Counted from the stretch's first letter, positions 1 through 8,229 are shown. The stretch is 47,241 bases of DNA from Deltaproteobacteria bacterium CG03_land_8_20_14_0_80_45_14 (GCA_002780715.1 PEUO01000234.1:1-47241); one strand, 5' to 3'. Made by a program: numbers and translations. The notes: a model not told the origin generated them from the sequence alone.

Positions 1-311
1 TCAATCCCCTTCATCTTGCCCAAAATCTCTCTCAGCAAACCTTGGATGCCGATGGTTTTAAATACGATACTTTTCAATTCTTCAAATAAGGGATAGGATT
101 GATTGAGAAGATAATACGTCAGATTGCCCTTTTTCTTGGATAAAAAGAGGCCATCCTCTTCCAGTCGGGTTAGTTCTTTTCGAATCATACTAACGGGCGT
201 CCGGAGAATCCGTTCTAATTCTCTGAGATAGTACTCCTGATCAGGGTTGGTGAAGTAAAGCCTGAACAGTTCTTTTCTGGTTTTTGACTTAAATATTTTA
301 GAGATGTCCAT
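1..311 (-). CDS. winged-helix transcriptional regulator, truncated by window edge (possibly with a C-terminal nucleotidyltransferase domain)
   Basis: This reading frame is not in the ORF track because it runs off the left edge. It starts at ATG 311 (MDISKIFKSKTRKELF) and stays open for 103 codons. The residues YYLRELERIL followed by VSMIRKELTRLEEDGLF are a typical winged-helix DNA-binding segment, and KGNLTYYLLN is the wing. The part after it (PLFEELKSIVFKTIGIQGLL) is the usual linker in proteins that continue into a minimal nucleotidyltransferase domain, but that domain would lie outside the window, so this is inference. Two identical inverted repeats lie directly upstream, which suggests autoregulation. 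Its relation to the downstream-lying cluster at 616-3747 is unclear. Confidence 0.75.
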   Translation of the reverse strand, partial: MDISKIFKSKTRKELFRLYFTNPDQEYYLRELERILRTPVSMIRKELTRLEEDGLFLSKKKGNLTYYLLNQSYPLFEELKSIVFKTIGIQGLLREILGKMKGI

Positions 312-317
312 AAGGCC

Positions 318-359
318 TGTAATATTTTTGTATTACAAATGTAATCCGTTTATATTACA
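318..359. promoter_or_regulatory. two tandem 20-bp palindromic operators (TGTAAT-N8-ATTACA)
   Basis: TGTAATATTTTTGTATTACA (318-337) and TGTAATCCGTTTATATTACA (340-359) have the same perfect 6-bp arms and the same 8-bp spacer. Their centres are 22 bp apart, about two helical turns, so two dimers would bind on one face of the DNA. The pair begins 7 bp upstream of the start codon of the winged-helix gene. The likely role is autorepression by that protein; this is inference from position and symmetry. Confidence 0.7.
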
Positions 360-482
360 ATGTCAATTTATTTCTATTCTTCGGTGAGATGAAATGGGCG
401 AAGGATATTTCTGAAAGTACCTGGTTCAAAATGAAATCAACGAGGAACGAATAACCTAATGACTTGTCTTCCTTTGAGCTTT

Positions 483-516
483 GCCTGCCCACCCAAGCTT
501 CAGCGTAGGCGGGAGC
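483..516. repeat. imperfect palindromic GC-rich repeat in the 312-615 gap
   Basis: GCCTGCC and GTAGGCGGG can pair across a spacer containing AAGCTT, resembling the CCTGCC...GGCAGG palindromes at 14145 and 39580. The surrounding 304-bp gap between the winged-helix gene and the dual-OB gene otherwise holds only the tandem operators and low-complexity sequence. The 61-codon plus-strand ORF there is composed of this repeat sequence and shows no protein features. Confidence 0.4.
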
Positions 517-615
517 TTTCAGCTTTGATCTTTACGCCATGCTCTATGCGCCATGCCCTTTGCGATCTTTTGTCTGCAGGGCCAACTTTTTTATGGATGA
601 CACTCTATTCTTTTC

Positions 616-1311
616 TTATAGATGACACCATTTCTTCCCTTTAAACAAGAGAGTTGAGGTAACAAGCTTATAGCAATCGCCTTGGAATGGTTCGCCCAAG
701 CTAATCGTCAATAGAGGTCTATCGGTCTCTCTTAACCCAATTGATTTCAGTGAATAATTTCCTAAAGGAAGACTCTTTAAATACTGCTCCAATAGTGGGC
801 CAGTGACACCTAAATCATAAAAGGCATCACTCAAATTAAATAAAGCCCTTATTTGACGTTTTCCTTTAACGTTTCTCTTTACAACCCACTCTATATTATC
901 TGGAATCACCAGTGCCAAAGATGCTTGTGCTGGGTTTTTATTAAGCGACTTGACGGAGATACGATCAAATTGGTCACCAAACAATGTAGGGCCCGCAATA
1001 ATGTATGAATGAAATATATGTTGATACTTCAATGAGGCTGGGCGCTCCACTAGCTTCCAAAAATTATTGCCTATTACCCAATTCTCCGGTTGGTATGGGT
1101 CCGGTCGAGGTCTTAAGAGATCAATTTTAAGAACGTCAAGAACTTGAGCTTCAGAACCATCTTTTAAAATATAATGTCCTTGAAATAAAGTCCCATCCGG
1201 ACTTTCACTAACTGGTCTTATCCACCCTCCCCCATCCGTTCTCAGTCCAGCGATACATCGTCCTGAAAGCTTCCTCGAATTTGCCAAACAAATAACTTCG
1301 AAAACGGGCAT
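616..1311 (-). CDS. dual OB-fold domain protein (DuOB-like), last gene of the Panacea/DUF488 cluster
   Basis: The 231-residue protein opens with FEVICLANSRKLSGRCIAG and then GGWIRPVS, the signature I associate with the dual-OB domain family found next to DUF488 genes. The OB fold suggests nucleic-acid binding; no catalytic motif is visible. Conserved-looking blocks are the N-terminal LANSRKLSGRC, GWIRPVS around residues 29-35, and VLDVLKIDLL around 57-66. The start follows the stop of the DUF488 gene by 11 bp, so the genes are very probably co-transcribed. The family assignment rests on motif memory, not on a search. The biochemical role is unknown. Confidence 0.65.
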   Translation of the reverse strand: MPVFEVICLANSRKLSGRCIAGLRTDGGGWIRPVSESPDGTLFQGHYILKDGSEAQVLDVLKIDLLRPRPDPYQPENWVIGNNFWKLVERPASLKYQHIFHSYIIAGPTLFGDQFDRISVKSLNKNPAQASLALVIPDNIEWVVKRNVKGKRQIRALFNLSDAFYDLGVTGPLLEQYLKSLPLGNYSLKSIGLRETDRPLLTISLGEPFQGDCYKLVTSTLLFKGKKWCHL

Positions 1312-1322
1312 TTTGTGCTCAA

Positions 1323-1760
1323 TTATAGGTGAGTGATTTTAAAGGGCTCCCATTTATTTTGTAGATACTCAAGTGCTAGACGTCGGTGGCAATGATCTGC
1401 CTTTGCTTCACTACATAGAAGTACCGTGGGACGATTAAAGAGACTTCGATCGATCTTTTCTTCAATTCTTCTTTCTGACATTAGGTCTAAAAAGCGTTTT
1501 TCGTATTCCTGCCAACTTATCTTTTTCTTCTTATAGGAATTCAGAATATCAGGAGTTGGAGCAAGCAATGGTTCATGAATGTATTCCGCGTCACATAATT
1601 CTTTAAGGAAAAATCGGAGGTCGTCTCGTTTTGTGAATCCGGCAAGCTGTGATGTGTTGTTAAGACGAATATCGATAAGTCGTTTGATGCCAGCTTTTCT
1701 TAATGCTCCGAAGAATGCCTCGGCACTTTTCTTGGCAAAACCGATTGTATAGATTTCCAT
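1323..1760 (-). CDS. DUF488 family protein (second copy)
   Basis: The 145-residue protein begins MEIYTIGFAKKSAEAFF and ends with the family hallmark LLCSEAKADHCHRRLALEYL, the conserved C-x-E...CHRR motif of DUF488. DUF488 proteins are small, of unknown biochemical function, and are often found in defence or accessory loci. The start lies 61 bp inside the preceding DUF488 gene. It is supported by a strong Shine-Dalgarno GAGGAG (1769-1774) with 8-nt spacing to the ATG, so the overlap appears real and not a wrong start. It differs clearly from the first copy (short N-terminal region, RLNNTSQLAGF instead of SRPSSQVVPHF), so this is an old pair of paralogues and not a recent duplication. Confidence 0.85.
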   Translation of the reverse strand: MEIYTIGFAKKSAEAFFGALRKAGIKRLIDIRLNNTSQLAGFTKRDDLRFFLKELCDAEYIHEPLLAPTPDILNSYKKKKISWQEYEKRFLDLMSERRIEEKIDRSLFNRPTVLLCSEAKADHCHRRLALEYLQNKWEPFKITHL

Positions 1761-2311
1761 TCCTTATTCTCCTCGGCTACAAAGAGTCCTGGCTGAGTTT
1801 CATCTTTCTCCCTACCCTCGTTAAGAAGGTCTTCCTCTGACTGAACTCTGCCATTGCCACGAATGTGTTGGAGGTTTACATCATAATTCTGGAGAACCCT
1901 ACCTACAAGCAGTCGGCGATGACAATTCGAGGGATTTTCCTCGCCACAAAGCAGAGCAACACGGTATTCCTGAATCCCTTTTAACAAACGCTCAATGGCT
2001 TGAACGAAAGGCGGTGATTTCGCAATCAGACTATATAGGACGTGGCCGTTGGCATCGTAATATTCTTTGCCGTCCGGTTTACCACCAAGTTCTTTTCCAA
2101 AATATAAATATTTGAATCCGCTCAATTTCAACGAATTCTCTAATGGTTTCCGATTAAAGTGGGGGACGACTTGTGAACTTGGTCTAGACCTTATGTCAAC
2201 CACTACGTCAATTCTCAAATCCCGTAACAGATTCAAGAAAGTCTCCAACGAGTGATTGGAGTGACCTATTGTGTAGATTTTCAAGTGGGCGCCGGAAGAC
2301 TCTTCGGTCAT
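1700..2311 (-). CDS. DUF488 family protein (first copy)
   Basis: The 203-residue protein has the classic DUF488 layout: IYTIGHSNHSLETFL near the N terminus, VVDIRSRPSSQVVPHFNR, YLYFGKELGGKP, and LLCGEENPSNCHRRLLVGRVL. The last 20 residues (from about NKEWKSIQ) are encoded in the region shared with the next gene and look unlike the family, so they may be a passive read-through of the overlap. It starts 9 bp after the PemK-like gene ends. Function is not established for the family; Cys/His conservation suggests an enzyme or a nucleotide/metal site. Confidence 0.88.
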   Translation of the reverse strand: MTEESSGAHLKIYTIGHSNHSLETFLNLLRDLRIDVVVDIRSRPSSQVVPHFNRKPLENSLKLSGFKYLYFGKELGGKPDGKEYYDANGHVLYSLIAKSPPFVQAIERLLKGIQEYRVALLCGEENPSNCHRRLLVGRVLQNYDVNLQHIRGNGRVQSEEDLLNEGREKDETQPGLFVAEENKEWKSIQSVLPRKVPRHSSEH

Positions 2312-2320
2312 TATTCTTTC

Positions 2321-3052
2321 CTAAGCCGTGGTTCTCGGCAACGCTTCAGGTGGTAAAGTCCCTGTTAAAAGCTCTTTGTACGCATTCAGATCTTCTTCCA
2401 CTGAACCGAACCAAGATCTAAACATTGATAACAGCACAGCCAAAGCATCTTCACTAAGGGCTATTGGTAACGGATCATACACTGCCCTATCGGTGGGAAG
2501 AATAATTTGGATTCTATCGAGCCTTGCAACACCTCCTGTAACGCCAATATCCGTCACAGTTGGGCAATAAAAAAACTGATTGTACATTAAAGCCTTTATT
2601 ATGCTTACCATTACAGGTGGGAAACCTCCTGCGTGGTCGACCGTTTCAATATTGTAAATAGGAATAACGGCTATGCAATATTCTCGTAAATGAGGTCTAC
2701 CTATTGAAGTTAAAAGCTTTTCCATATCCTCGAATATCATAGGCGAACCCCACGCTACAACTGCTGGCCTTTTCTTTGCTTTGCTTACAATTAATTCCTC
2801 TGTTATTCGTAAACTTAAAGATTTTATGGGCAATTTTTCTCTGGCTTTAAAATCATTTTCCCTCAAATTTCTTACATGGAATTTTGTTGCATAGACTTCT
2901 TTCGGATCAGCCCTCTCGACCTCCATTATCATTGGAATCTTGTTTATGTGGAGTGATGGCATCCAAAATAGTTGGCCAATAGTAGGCTCTTTTCTAAAGG
3001 TTTCTCTCGGCAATTTCCTGTAAAATTGAGTAATCAGTTGGGTGATACCCAT
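2321..3052 (-). CDS. putative PemK/MazF-like toxin partner of the Panacea protein
   Basis: I do not recognise this 243-residue protein by name. Several segments match the order of strands in PemK/MazF-type toxins: IGQLFWMPS near residue 25 (family pattern GDIvwv), KKRPAVVAWGS near 93 (kRPvlVvs), YCIAVIPIYNI near 125 (vvaPlt) and GVARLDRIQIIL near 170 (l.l.qirtv). About 60 residues are inserted between the first and second strand, which is atypical. It overlaps the Panacea gene by one base (TGATG), a stop/start arrangement typical of toxin-antitoxin pairs, with the Panacea gene first. The fold assignment is inference and needs a structural comparison; the tight coupling is seen directly. Confidence 0.5.
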   Translation of the reverse strand: MGITQLITQFYRKLPRETFRKEPTIGQLFWMPSLHINKIPMIMEVERADPKEVYATKFHVRNLRENDFKAREKLPIKSLSLRITEELIVSKAKKRPAVVAWGSPMIFEDMEKLLTSIGRPHLREYCIAVIPIYNIETVDHAGGFPPVMVSIIKALMYNQFFYCPTVTDIGVTGGVARLDRIQIILPTDRAVYDPLPIALSEDALAVLLSMFRSWFGSVEEDLNAYKELLTGTLPPEALPRTTA

Positions 3053-3747
3053 CAGTCCACCAAAATCTCGGCTTTCCCCGAAAGTTCCCCTTGAAGATCT
3101 TCCTCATCTAAGGATTTAATCCCTTGCTGGTAGGTTTCATCGTAAACTGGCTTGAATACCTCTGCTCTTTGAAAACCCCTCTTATACCTGCTCTTCAGCC
3201 TCTCCATGATTTCTTTCCCTTTAGCAAGCTGTTTAGAAGATAGTTTTACCATCTCTATCTCTTCTGGGACTGCGGGCTTTTTCGCCCTTGAGAAGTCTAA
3301 CAAATCCCCCTTTTTCGCATCGAGCATTGGCTCGGTTTCAAAATAAACATAATCCAAGAGTCCGAAAGTCTCATCACCCCATTTTGAAATCGCCTCGTGA
3401 AGAGGAGAAGTCAAGTATATCGGGAGCTTGCGTTCAATATCCATTCTATTTTCCTCACACCAATACACAAAATAATCATCATCCGTAAACTTGCTTTCGT
3501 ACTTATCTTTTTCTATCAATCCATCGTGATGAGCCTTTTCAATGTATGCCAGTGACTCACTGCAAAACGGTCCGTAATGCACAAACTTCCATGGCCACTT
3601 TGTTAGTGTTGCCCCCTCGTTCTCCCTCGCCCAATATAAATCAGCTAAGTAAAGGAATTTAACCAGCCTGATTGGGCTCAGTTTCATTCCTTTCTCGGTT
3701 GCAGAGCACACGATGTATTGGATCAAGTCTAGTGTGTCGATCCTCAT
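3052..3747 (-). CDS. Panacea-domain (SocA/DUF4065-like) protein, putative antitoxin
   Basis: The 231-residue protein contains MKLSPIRLVKFLYLADLYW and KFVHYGPFCSESLAYIE, matching the Panacea/DUF4065 pattern (l..iKLqKLLYladl...W..GPv). Known Panacea proteins are antitoxins that neutralise unrelated toxins encoded next to them, or proteolytic adaptors such as SocA. The domain spans about residues 5-140. The C-terminal 90 residues are charged and probably partner-specific. It is the first gene of the cluster running to 616 and shares its stop/start with the PemK-like gene. The 141-bp spacer before hsdS (3748-3888) may hold its promoter; a TATGAT-like -10 is present, but no convincing -35. Confidence 0.82.
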   Translation of the reverse strand: MRIDTLDLIQYIVCSATEKGMKLSPIRLVKFLYLADLYWARENEGATLTKWPWKFVHYGPFCSESLAYIEKAHHDGLIEKDKYESKFTDDDYFVYWCEENRMDIERKLPIYLTSPLHEAISKWGDETFGLLDYVYFETEPMLDAKKGDLLDFSRAKKPAVPEEIEMVKLSSKQLAKGKEIMERLKSRYKRGFQRAEVFKPVYDETYQQGIKSLDEEDLQGELSGKAEILVD

Positions 3748-3888
3748 GTTATTCTTCTCTTCACTTAGCGGAGTGTTTTTACTCTCCAGGATACAAAACT
3801 TTTATTTTCTGGCCCCTAATACTATCATAACTCTTTGTCTTTGAAATTAAAAATTAGAATTACCAACATCTGCTAACCATGTTTATTC

Positions 3889-5421
3889 TCAGTTTCGATT
3901 ACTGTGGACTTTTTGTGATACCTGTTTTGCATCTCTTTCGGATTTGATGCGGGCTAAGAGTTCGGAAGCGGGTTCATAGGAACGGCCTTCGCGGCGGGCG
4001 AGTTCGGCTTCAGTTGGGACCAATTCACCCCGGAACGCTTTGGCCAGGATGGCCCGGGTAAGTTTTTCAGCCCGGACGGTCGCTGCTGCCACTCGCTTCT
4101 CAACCGCGTCAGCCAATTTGAACATTGCTTCAACTCGACGGACGATTTCGTATTGTTCAGCAATCGGAGGTACGGGTAGCGGAAGTTGTTTTAGATCCCT
4201 AATGTTGATCCCAGTATAAGCAACTCCTTTTGTGACTTCCGAAAGCCAGTTCTGGCTCCAGATTGAAGCGATAGCATAAGAGAAGAATTGGGGATCAAAC
4301 TCAGGGTGTAAGGGCAACAGCGCAACCTCACGGGAAATATTGTAACCAGCCATCTCCTTGGGGACTACTGCGACACCACCAAGTGATCCCCGGACAGTAA
4401 TGAGAATTTCGCCACCTTTCAAAAAGGTACGATAGTATTCTGCCGCAATCTCCGGAGAGATACATTTAATATGATCTTTATCAATATAAAGCCAACGCAC
4501 ATCTGAGGATCTTAAGGTCCCGACCCCGTTCTTAACAGCTGGACCGAGTTTAATGACCCCATATGTAATTATACGTTCTGGTTCGCAAAGGTACTGACAA
4601 CGAGACCATACCCATTCTTCTGGAATCTCGGAGAGTTCAATGGGATCTTCATCAGATGCTACGTTACTGAGTGCCTTATTCCCGCATATGCGGAGAAGAG
4701 CATCTTGGCCCGACTCAAACCTTGAATTTTCATTTCGCCAGTCGGCGGTGAGGCGGCCGGAGCAGACGGCAGCGAGGACGGCCTGACGGAAGCGCTTGAG
4801 AATCATTGACACCCTGTCTAACCGCTCCCGCACCGGATTGACCCGTTTAAGCACTTCGTCTGCTTTTGCCACAATTCGCTTCTGTTCGGCCAGTGGAGCA
4901 AGGGGAACCGTTGTGCCTGGAGCAAAGCTTTGATTAATACCACCCTGAGCAGAACCACGGAAGTTTTCAAGAATGCGATCCTGTCCTTCTTTGGAGAAAA
5001 GAAAATGGAAAAGAAATGGTGGATAGACACCTTCTATCGGACGGCAGATAAACACATGTTCATTGACAACGGCAGGATTATAAGGGAAGTCTTCACGTAC
5101 GAGAGCTACCTTTCCGGTAGTCGCTCCATCTTTAACTATTAGGACGTCACCCGTTTGGATATGACCATAGGTCATTTTTTTAAAGAAGTTGTGGGGTACG
5201 AACTTGATCTTGTCAAATCTGAACCCTCCATTTTCATTAATATGTTCTCCACCAATGCTTGGTACGCCTTCTTTGATCCCTCTGACCCCTCCTTTCGGGC
5301 GTGAACCCGATTCAAGAACCTGAAGAATTTGGCTAAGTGTGATTTCAACCCAACCTTCAGGCAGATTGCTGTCTATGGTAGTATGTGACTCGAAGAACTT
5401 TTCGGTTCTATCATTATTCAT
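3889..5421 (-). CDS. hsdS: type I restriction-modification specificity subunit HsdS
   Basis: The 510-residue protein has the two-repeat plan of HsdS. The first target-recognition domain covers about residues 20-180 (LPEGWVEITLSQIL at its start), followed by a conserved helical region with PLAEQKRIVAKADEVLKRV. A second target-recognition domain starts at IPEEWVWSRC, and a second conserved region has PIAEQYEIVRRVEAMFKLAD. It determines the DNA sequence recognised by the HsdM2S methylase and the HsdR2M2S nuclease. The start overlaps the hsdM stop by 4 bp (ATGA). Both recognition domains and both helical regions appear complete, so the gene should be functional. Confidence 0.93.
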   Translation of the reverse strand: MNNDRTEKFFESHTTIDSNLPEGWVEITLSQILQVLESGSRPKGGVRGIKEGVPSIGGEHINENGGFRFDKIKFVPHNFFKKMTYGHIQTGDVLIVKDGATTGKVALVREDFPYNPAVVNEHVFICRPIEGVYPPFLFHFLFSKEGQDRILENFRGSAQGGINQSFAPGTTVPLAPLAEQKRIVAKADEVLKRVNPVRERLDRVSMILKRFRQAVLAAVCSGRLTADWRNENSRFESGQDALLRICGNKALSNVASDEDPIELSEIPEEWVWSRCQYLCEPERIITYGVIKLGPAVKNGVGTLRSSDVRWLYIDKDHIKCISPEIAAEYYRTFLKGGEILITVRGSLGGVAVVPKEMAGYNISREVALLPLHPEFDPQFFSYAIASIWSQNWLSEVTKGVAYTGINIRDLKQLPLPVPPIAEQYEIVRRVEAMFKLADAVEKRVAAATVRAEKLTRAILAKAFRGELVPTEAELARREGRSYEPASELLARIKSERDAKQVSQKVHSNRN

Positions 5422-6869
5422 TTTGTTTTATTGACAGGCAAAGTTAAAAATTCATTATTATTTTCAAGCATCCCGATTATGGCATTTAATTCTTCGACGG
5501 CCCCTTCCAGCTCCGAAATAGCATCGGCAGCTAACTCTTCTGGTTCGGGTAATTCATCGGCATCGTCAAGAGATTCGTCCTTAAGCCACTTTAAGCTGTC
5601 GATTTTGAAGTCGCGGTCTTTAACTTCGCTGATGGTAAAGGTCCGCCAGCGGTCTTCTTTTGAATCTTTGGGATTGCGTTTGGAATGGCCATTGGGGTCC
5701 TTACCAAAGCACGTTTCAAACTCGGCAAAGTGCTGTGGGGTTAGAGGACGATCCTTTTTGGTGATACGGGGAACATTGGTTCGAGCATCATAGACCCAGA
5801 CATTTTCGGTTGGGTAACCTTTGGTGAAGAATATAACGTTCGTCTTTGTGCCAGGACTGTATGGGGTAAAGGTCCCATTAGGAAGGCGAAGAACAGTATG
5901 CAGGTCACAGTCCTCGGTGAGTATCTTAAACACCTCACCAGCTTGATCGGCAAAAAGGACATTATCAGGAACAACAATGGCTGCTCGGCCACCTGGCTTC
6001 AAAATGCTCATCACATGCTGAACAAAGTTGAGTTGTTTATTACTTGTGGCAACCGTAAAATCATCACGGTTCGGAGCCTGGTTAGCTCCCTTGGTTCCAA
6101 AGGGAGGATTGGTCATTACGCAATCATAACCCCCATCTTTTGGGATCCTTTTTGGTTCATAAATCGCATCTCCTAAATATATATTCGCCTGGATGCCATG
6201 GAGATAAAGATTCATTAAAGCCAGTCTTCTCGGTCTTGCAACAAGTTCAGTTCCGGAGTAGGTAGAGTTCAGAATCCTTTTAGCTTCTTCACGTTCAAGA
6301 CCGCCTTTGGTTTGTTCGATCAGCCATTCATAGGCGCAGACTAAAAACCCGCCAGTTCCGGCTGCAGGGTCATGGATGGTGAAACCTTTCATCTTTCGAG
6401 GATCGGGCTTCATGCAGCGAACAATGGATTGTATCAGAATGCGAGGAGTGAAATATTGCCCGGCTCCTTTCTTCCCTTCCGATGCTGATTTTTCAAGAAG
6501 GCCCTCATAAGCTGCGGCTTTTACATCTATATTAAGAGCTGTCCATTCAATCTCGTCAATGAGATTCACGAGACGCTTCAGGTTAACAGGATTACTGAAT
6601 CGGGATAGCGCCCCGGCATAGATAGCCCCCAACATACCAGATTGCTCTCCCAATCCTCTGAGAGTGGCCTGGTAGTGATCGGTCAGATCAATACCGGACT
6701 TTTCCCTCAAGACAGACCATGCATATTGCGATGGTATTTCGGCTCCTTTCTCTTCGATCATCTTTAGAAAGAGAAGATAGGTCAACTGCTCGATGTAATC
6801 ACCGTAGTCGATTCCGTCATGTCGCAAAGTATGACAGAATCCCCAAAGTTTACCTACGATGTCGGTCAT
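5418..6869 (-). CDS. hsdM: type I restriction-modification DNA methyltransferase subunit HsdM
   Basis: The 483-residue protein contains an N-terminal helical domain (MTDIVGKLWGFCHTLRHDG), the SAM-binding motif DPAAGTGGFLV and the N6-adenine methyltransferase catalytic motif NPPF (TNPPFGTKG). It methylates adenine within the target set by HsdS and is also part of the restriction complex. It is translationally coupled to hsdS by an ATGA overlap. No good Shine-Dalgarno is visible before its ATG. The region upstream holds G/C-rich hairpins, and hsdR is separated from it by an ATPase gene. A decayed copy of its first codons is found at 12355-12456. Confidence 0.96.
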   Translation of the reverse strand: MTDIVGKLWGFCHTLRHDGIDYGDYIEQLTYLLFLKMIEEKGAEIPSQYAWSVLREKSGIDLTDHYQATLRGLGEQSGMLGAIYAGALSRFSNPVNLKRLVNLIDEIEWTALNIDVKAAAYEGLLEKSASEGKKGAGQYFTPRILIQSIVRCMKPDPRKMKGFTIHDPAAGTGGFLVCAYEWLIEQTKGGLEREEAKRILNSTYSGTELVARPRRLALMNLYLHGIQANIYLGDAIYEPKRIPKDGGYDCVMTNPPFGTKGANQAPNRDDFTVATSNKQLNFVQHVMSILKPGGRAAIVVPDNVLFADQAGEVFKILTEDCDLHTVLRLPNGTFTPYSPGTKTNVIFFTKGYPTENVWVYDARTNVPRITKKDRPLTPQHFAEFETCFGKDPNGHSKRNPKDSKEDRWRTFTISEVKDRDFKIDSLKWLKDESLDDADELPEPEELAADAISELEGAVEELNAIIGMLENNNEFLTLPVNKTK

Positions 6870-6899
6870 AGATTTGTTCTTTCACCCCCACCCTCGCCC

Positions 6900-6984
6900 T
6901 CCCCCATCAAAGGGGGATGGGTTTATTTTTCCCTCTCCCGCGATGGGAGCCGATGGGTTTAATCGCCCCCAGTGAATGAGGGCG
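6900..6984. repeat. G/C-rich hairpin repeats between the ATPase gene and hsdM
   Basis: TCCCCCATCAAAGGGGGA (6900-6917) forms a perfect 6-bp stem with a 6-nt loop, and CGCCC...GGGCG (6964-6968 / 6980-6984) forms a second. The first belongs to the same CCCCC...GGGGG family as the hairpins at 10999 and 16811. No T-run follows in the direction of transcription, so these look like interspersed repeats and not terminators. They mark one edge of the ATPase gene that splits the hsd genes. Confidence 0.55.
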
Positions 6985-8154
6985 CTACAAATTTGATAGA
7001 TGATCAATGAACGCCTCAAGGGGTGCAACCGTGACTCCTCTTCCCCCAGGATATGATTCTCTGATCGGGGCAATGATCCACACTTCCCGTAATGCCAAAT
7101 CCTTCACGGCATTCCAAAAGCCTCGATTCAGAGTCGGAGAAGTCGACACTTTGCACTCTACGGCTATCCGCCTCTTTCCCTTTTCAAGAACTAAATCGAG
7201 TTCAGAACCTGACGCAGCGCGGTAGAAAAATGCGTTCCAGTTTGGTAAAACGGAAAGAATATTTTCTATAACAAAACCCTCCCATGAGGCGCCATAAACA
7301 GGATGACCAAGGAGTTCATTGTGGCTTTCAATATCGAGCAGCGCATGGAGCAAACCTGTATCCCTGATATATATCTTTGGAGATTTAATCAGTCTCTTTT
7401 TCAGATTTGATTCATAGGGTCGAAGAACCCTCAGAACAAATGTCTGTTCAAGCAGGTCACTGTAAGAACGTACTGTATGATGGCTTACACCAAGCGATTC
7501 TCCAAGCTTTGAACTGTTCAGAAGCTGTCCGTGAAGGTGAGCGCACATTTTCCAGAACCGCTCGAGTGTTTTTGCCGGGATACGAAAGCCAAGCTGTGGA
7601 ATGTCCCGCTCAAGAAATGTTCTGATAAAATTAAGCCTCCACTCAAAACTTTCTTTTTCATCCAAGGCAAGATAACTTCTCGGAAAACCACCTCTCAGCC
7701 AGAGTTTTCTTAGTTTATTTGGACTGCTATGTTCAGATATTTCCTTGAAAAGAAATGGGGTAAGCTCAAAATAGGATACCCTCCCCGCCAGCGTCTCAGA
7801 ACTTTGTCTTATCAGATCGGGAGAAGCGGACCCGAGAATGATAAACTGCCCATTCCGCCTATTCTCATCAATGACACTTCTTAAAATAGGAAATAGCTCC
7901 GGCACCCGCTGTATTTCATCAAGGCAGATCAATTTATCGGCGTTGAGGCTGAAGAAAGCTTCAGGATCTGTCAATTTATTGATATCCGACGGGCGCTCAA
8001 GATCCAGATAGACTGCATTTTCGATCTCAGAAATAATGGCTTTAGCCAGGGTTGATTTCCCGCACTGTCTTGGACCAAGTATGATTACCCCGGGAATATT
8101 TGGCAATTTCTTTCTGATCTTTTCGGTAAGGAAGCGCTTAATGAAAATTTGCAT
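6985..8154 (-). CDS. AAA ATPase with DUF4143 domain, located between hsdR and hsdM
   Basis: The 389-residue protein has a Walker A (GPRQCGKSTLAKAI, residues about 27-40) and a Walker B (LICLDEIQRVPELFPILR). The sensor-like region is IILGSASPDL. A C-terminal DUF4143 part has YRAASGSELDLVLEKG and RRIAVECKVS, which resembles a degenerate PD-(D/E)xK nuclease core. Such proteins are common, poorly characterised ATPases often found as single mobile genes. It lies on the same strand as the hsd genes but is separated from hsdR by 75 bp and from hsdM by repeat-rich DNA, so it probably inserted into the operon. It is not a normal part of type I systems. Confidence 0.9.
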   Translation of the reverse strand: MQIFIKRFLTEKIRKKLPNIPGVIILGPRQCGKSTLAKAIISEIENAVYLDLERPSDINKLTDPEAFFSLNADKLICLDEIQRVPELFPILRSVIDENRRNGQFIILGSASPDLIRQSSETLAGRVSYFELTPFLFKEISEHSSPNKLRKLWLRGGFPRSYLALDEKESFEWRLNFIRTFLERDIPQLGFRIPAKTLERFWKMCAHLHGQLLNSSKLGESLGVSHHTVRSYSDLLEQTFVLRVLRPYESNLKKRLIKSPKIYIRDTGLLHALLDIESHNELLGHPVYGASWEGFVIENILSVLPNWNAFFYRAASGSELDLVLEKGKRRIAVECKVSTSPTLNRGFWNAVKDLALREVWIIAPIRESYPGGRGVTVAPLEAFIDHLSNL

Positions 8155-8229
8155 ATTGGAAGCTTAACCTCCAATTTACAAAGATGCAAGTTTTTTTATT
8201 TCCGAAAAAGAGTTCAAGCACCCTGGTAA

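Noticed and set aside
459-644. 61-codon plus-strand ORF
   Set aside because: Made of repeat and low-complexity sequence, no protein features, and overlaps the end of the dual-OB gene on the opposite strand.
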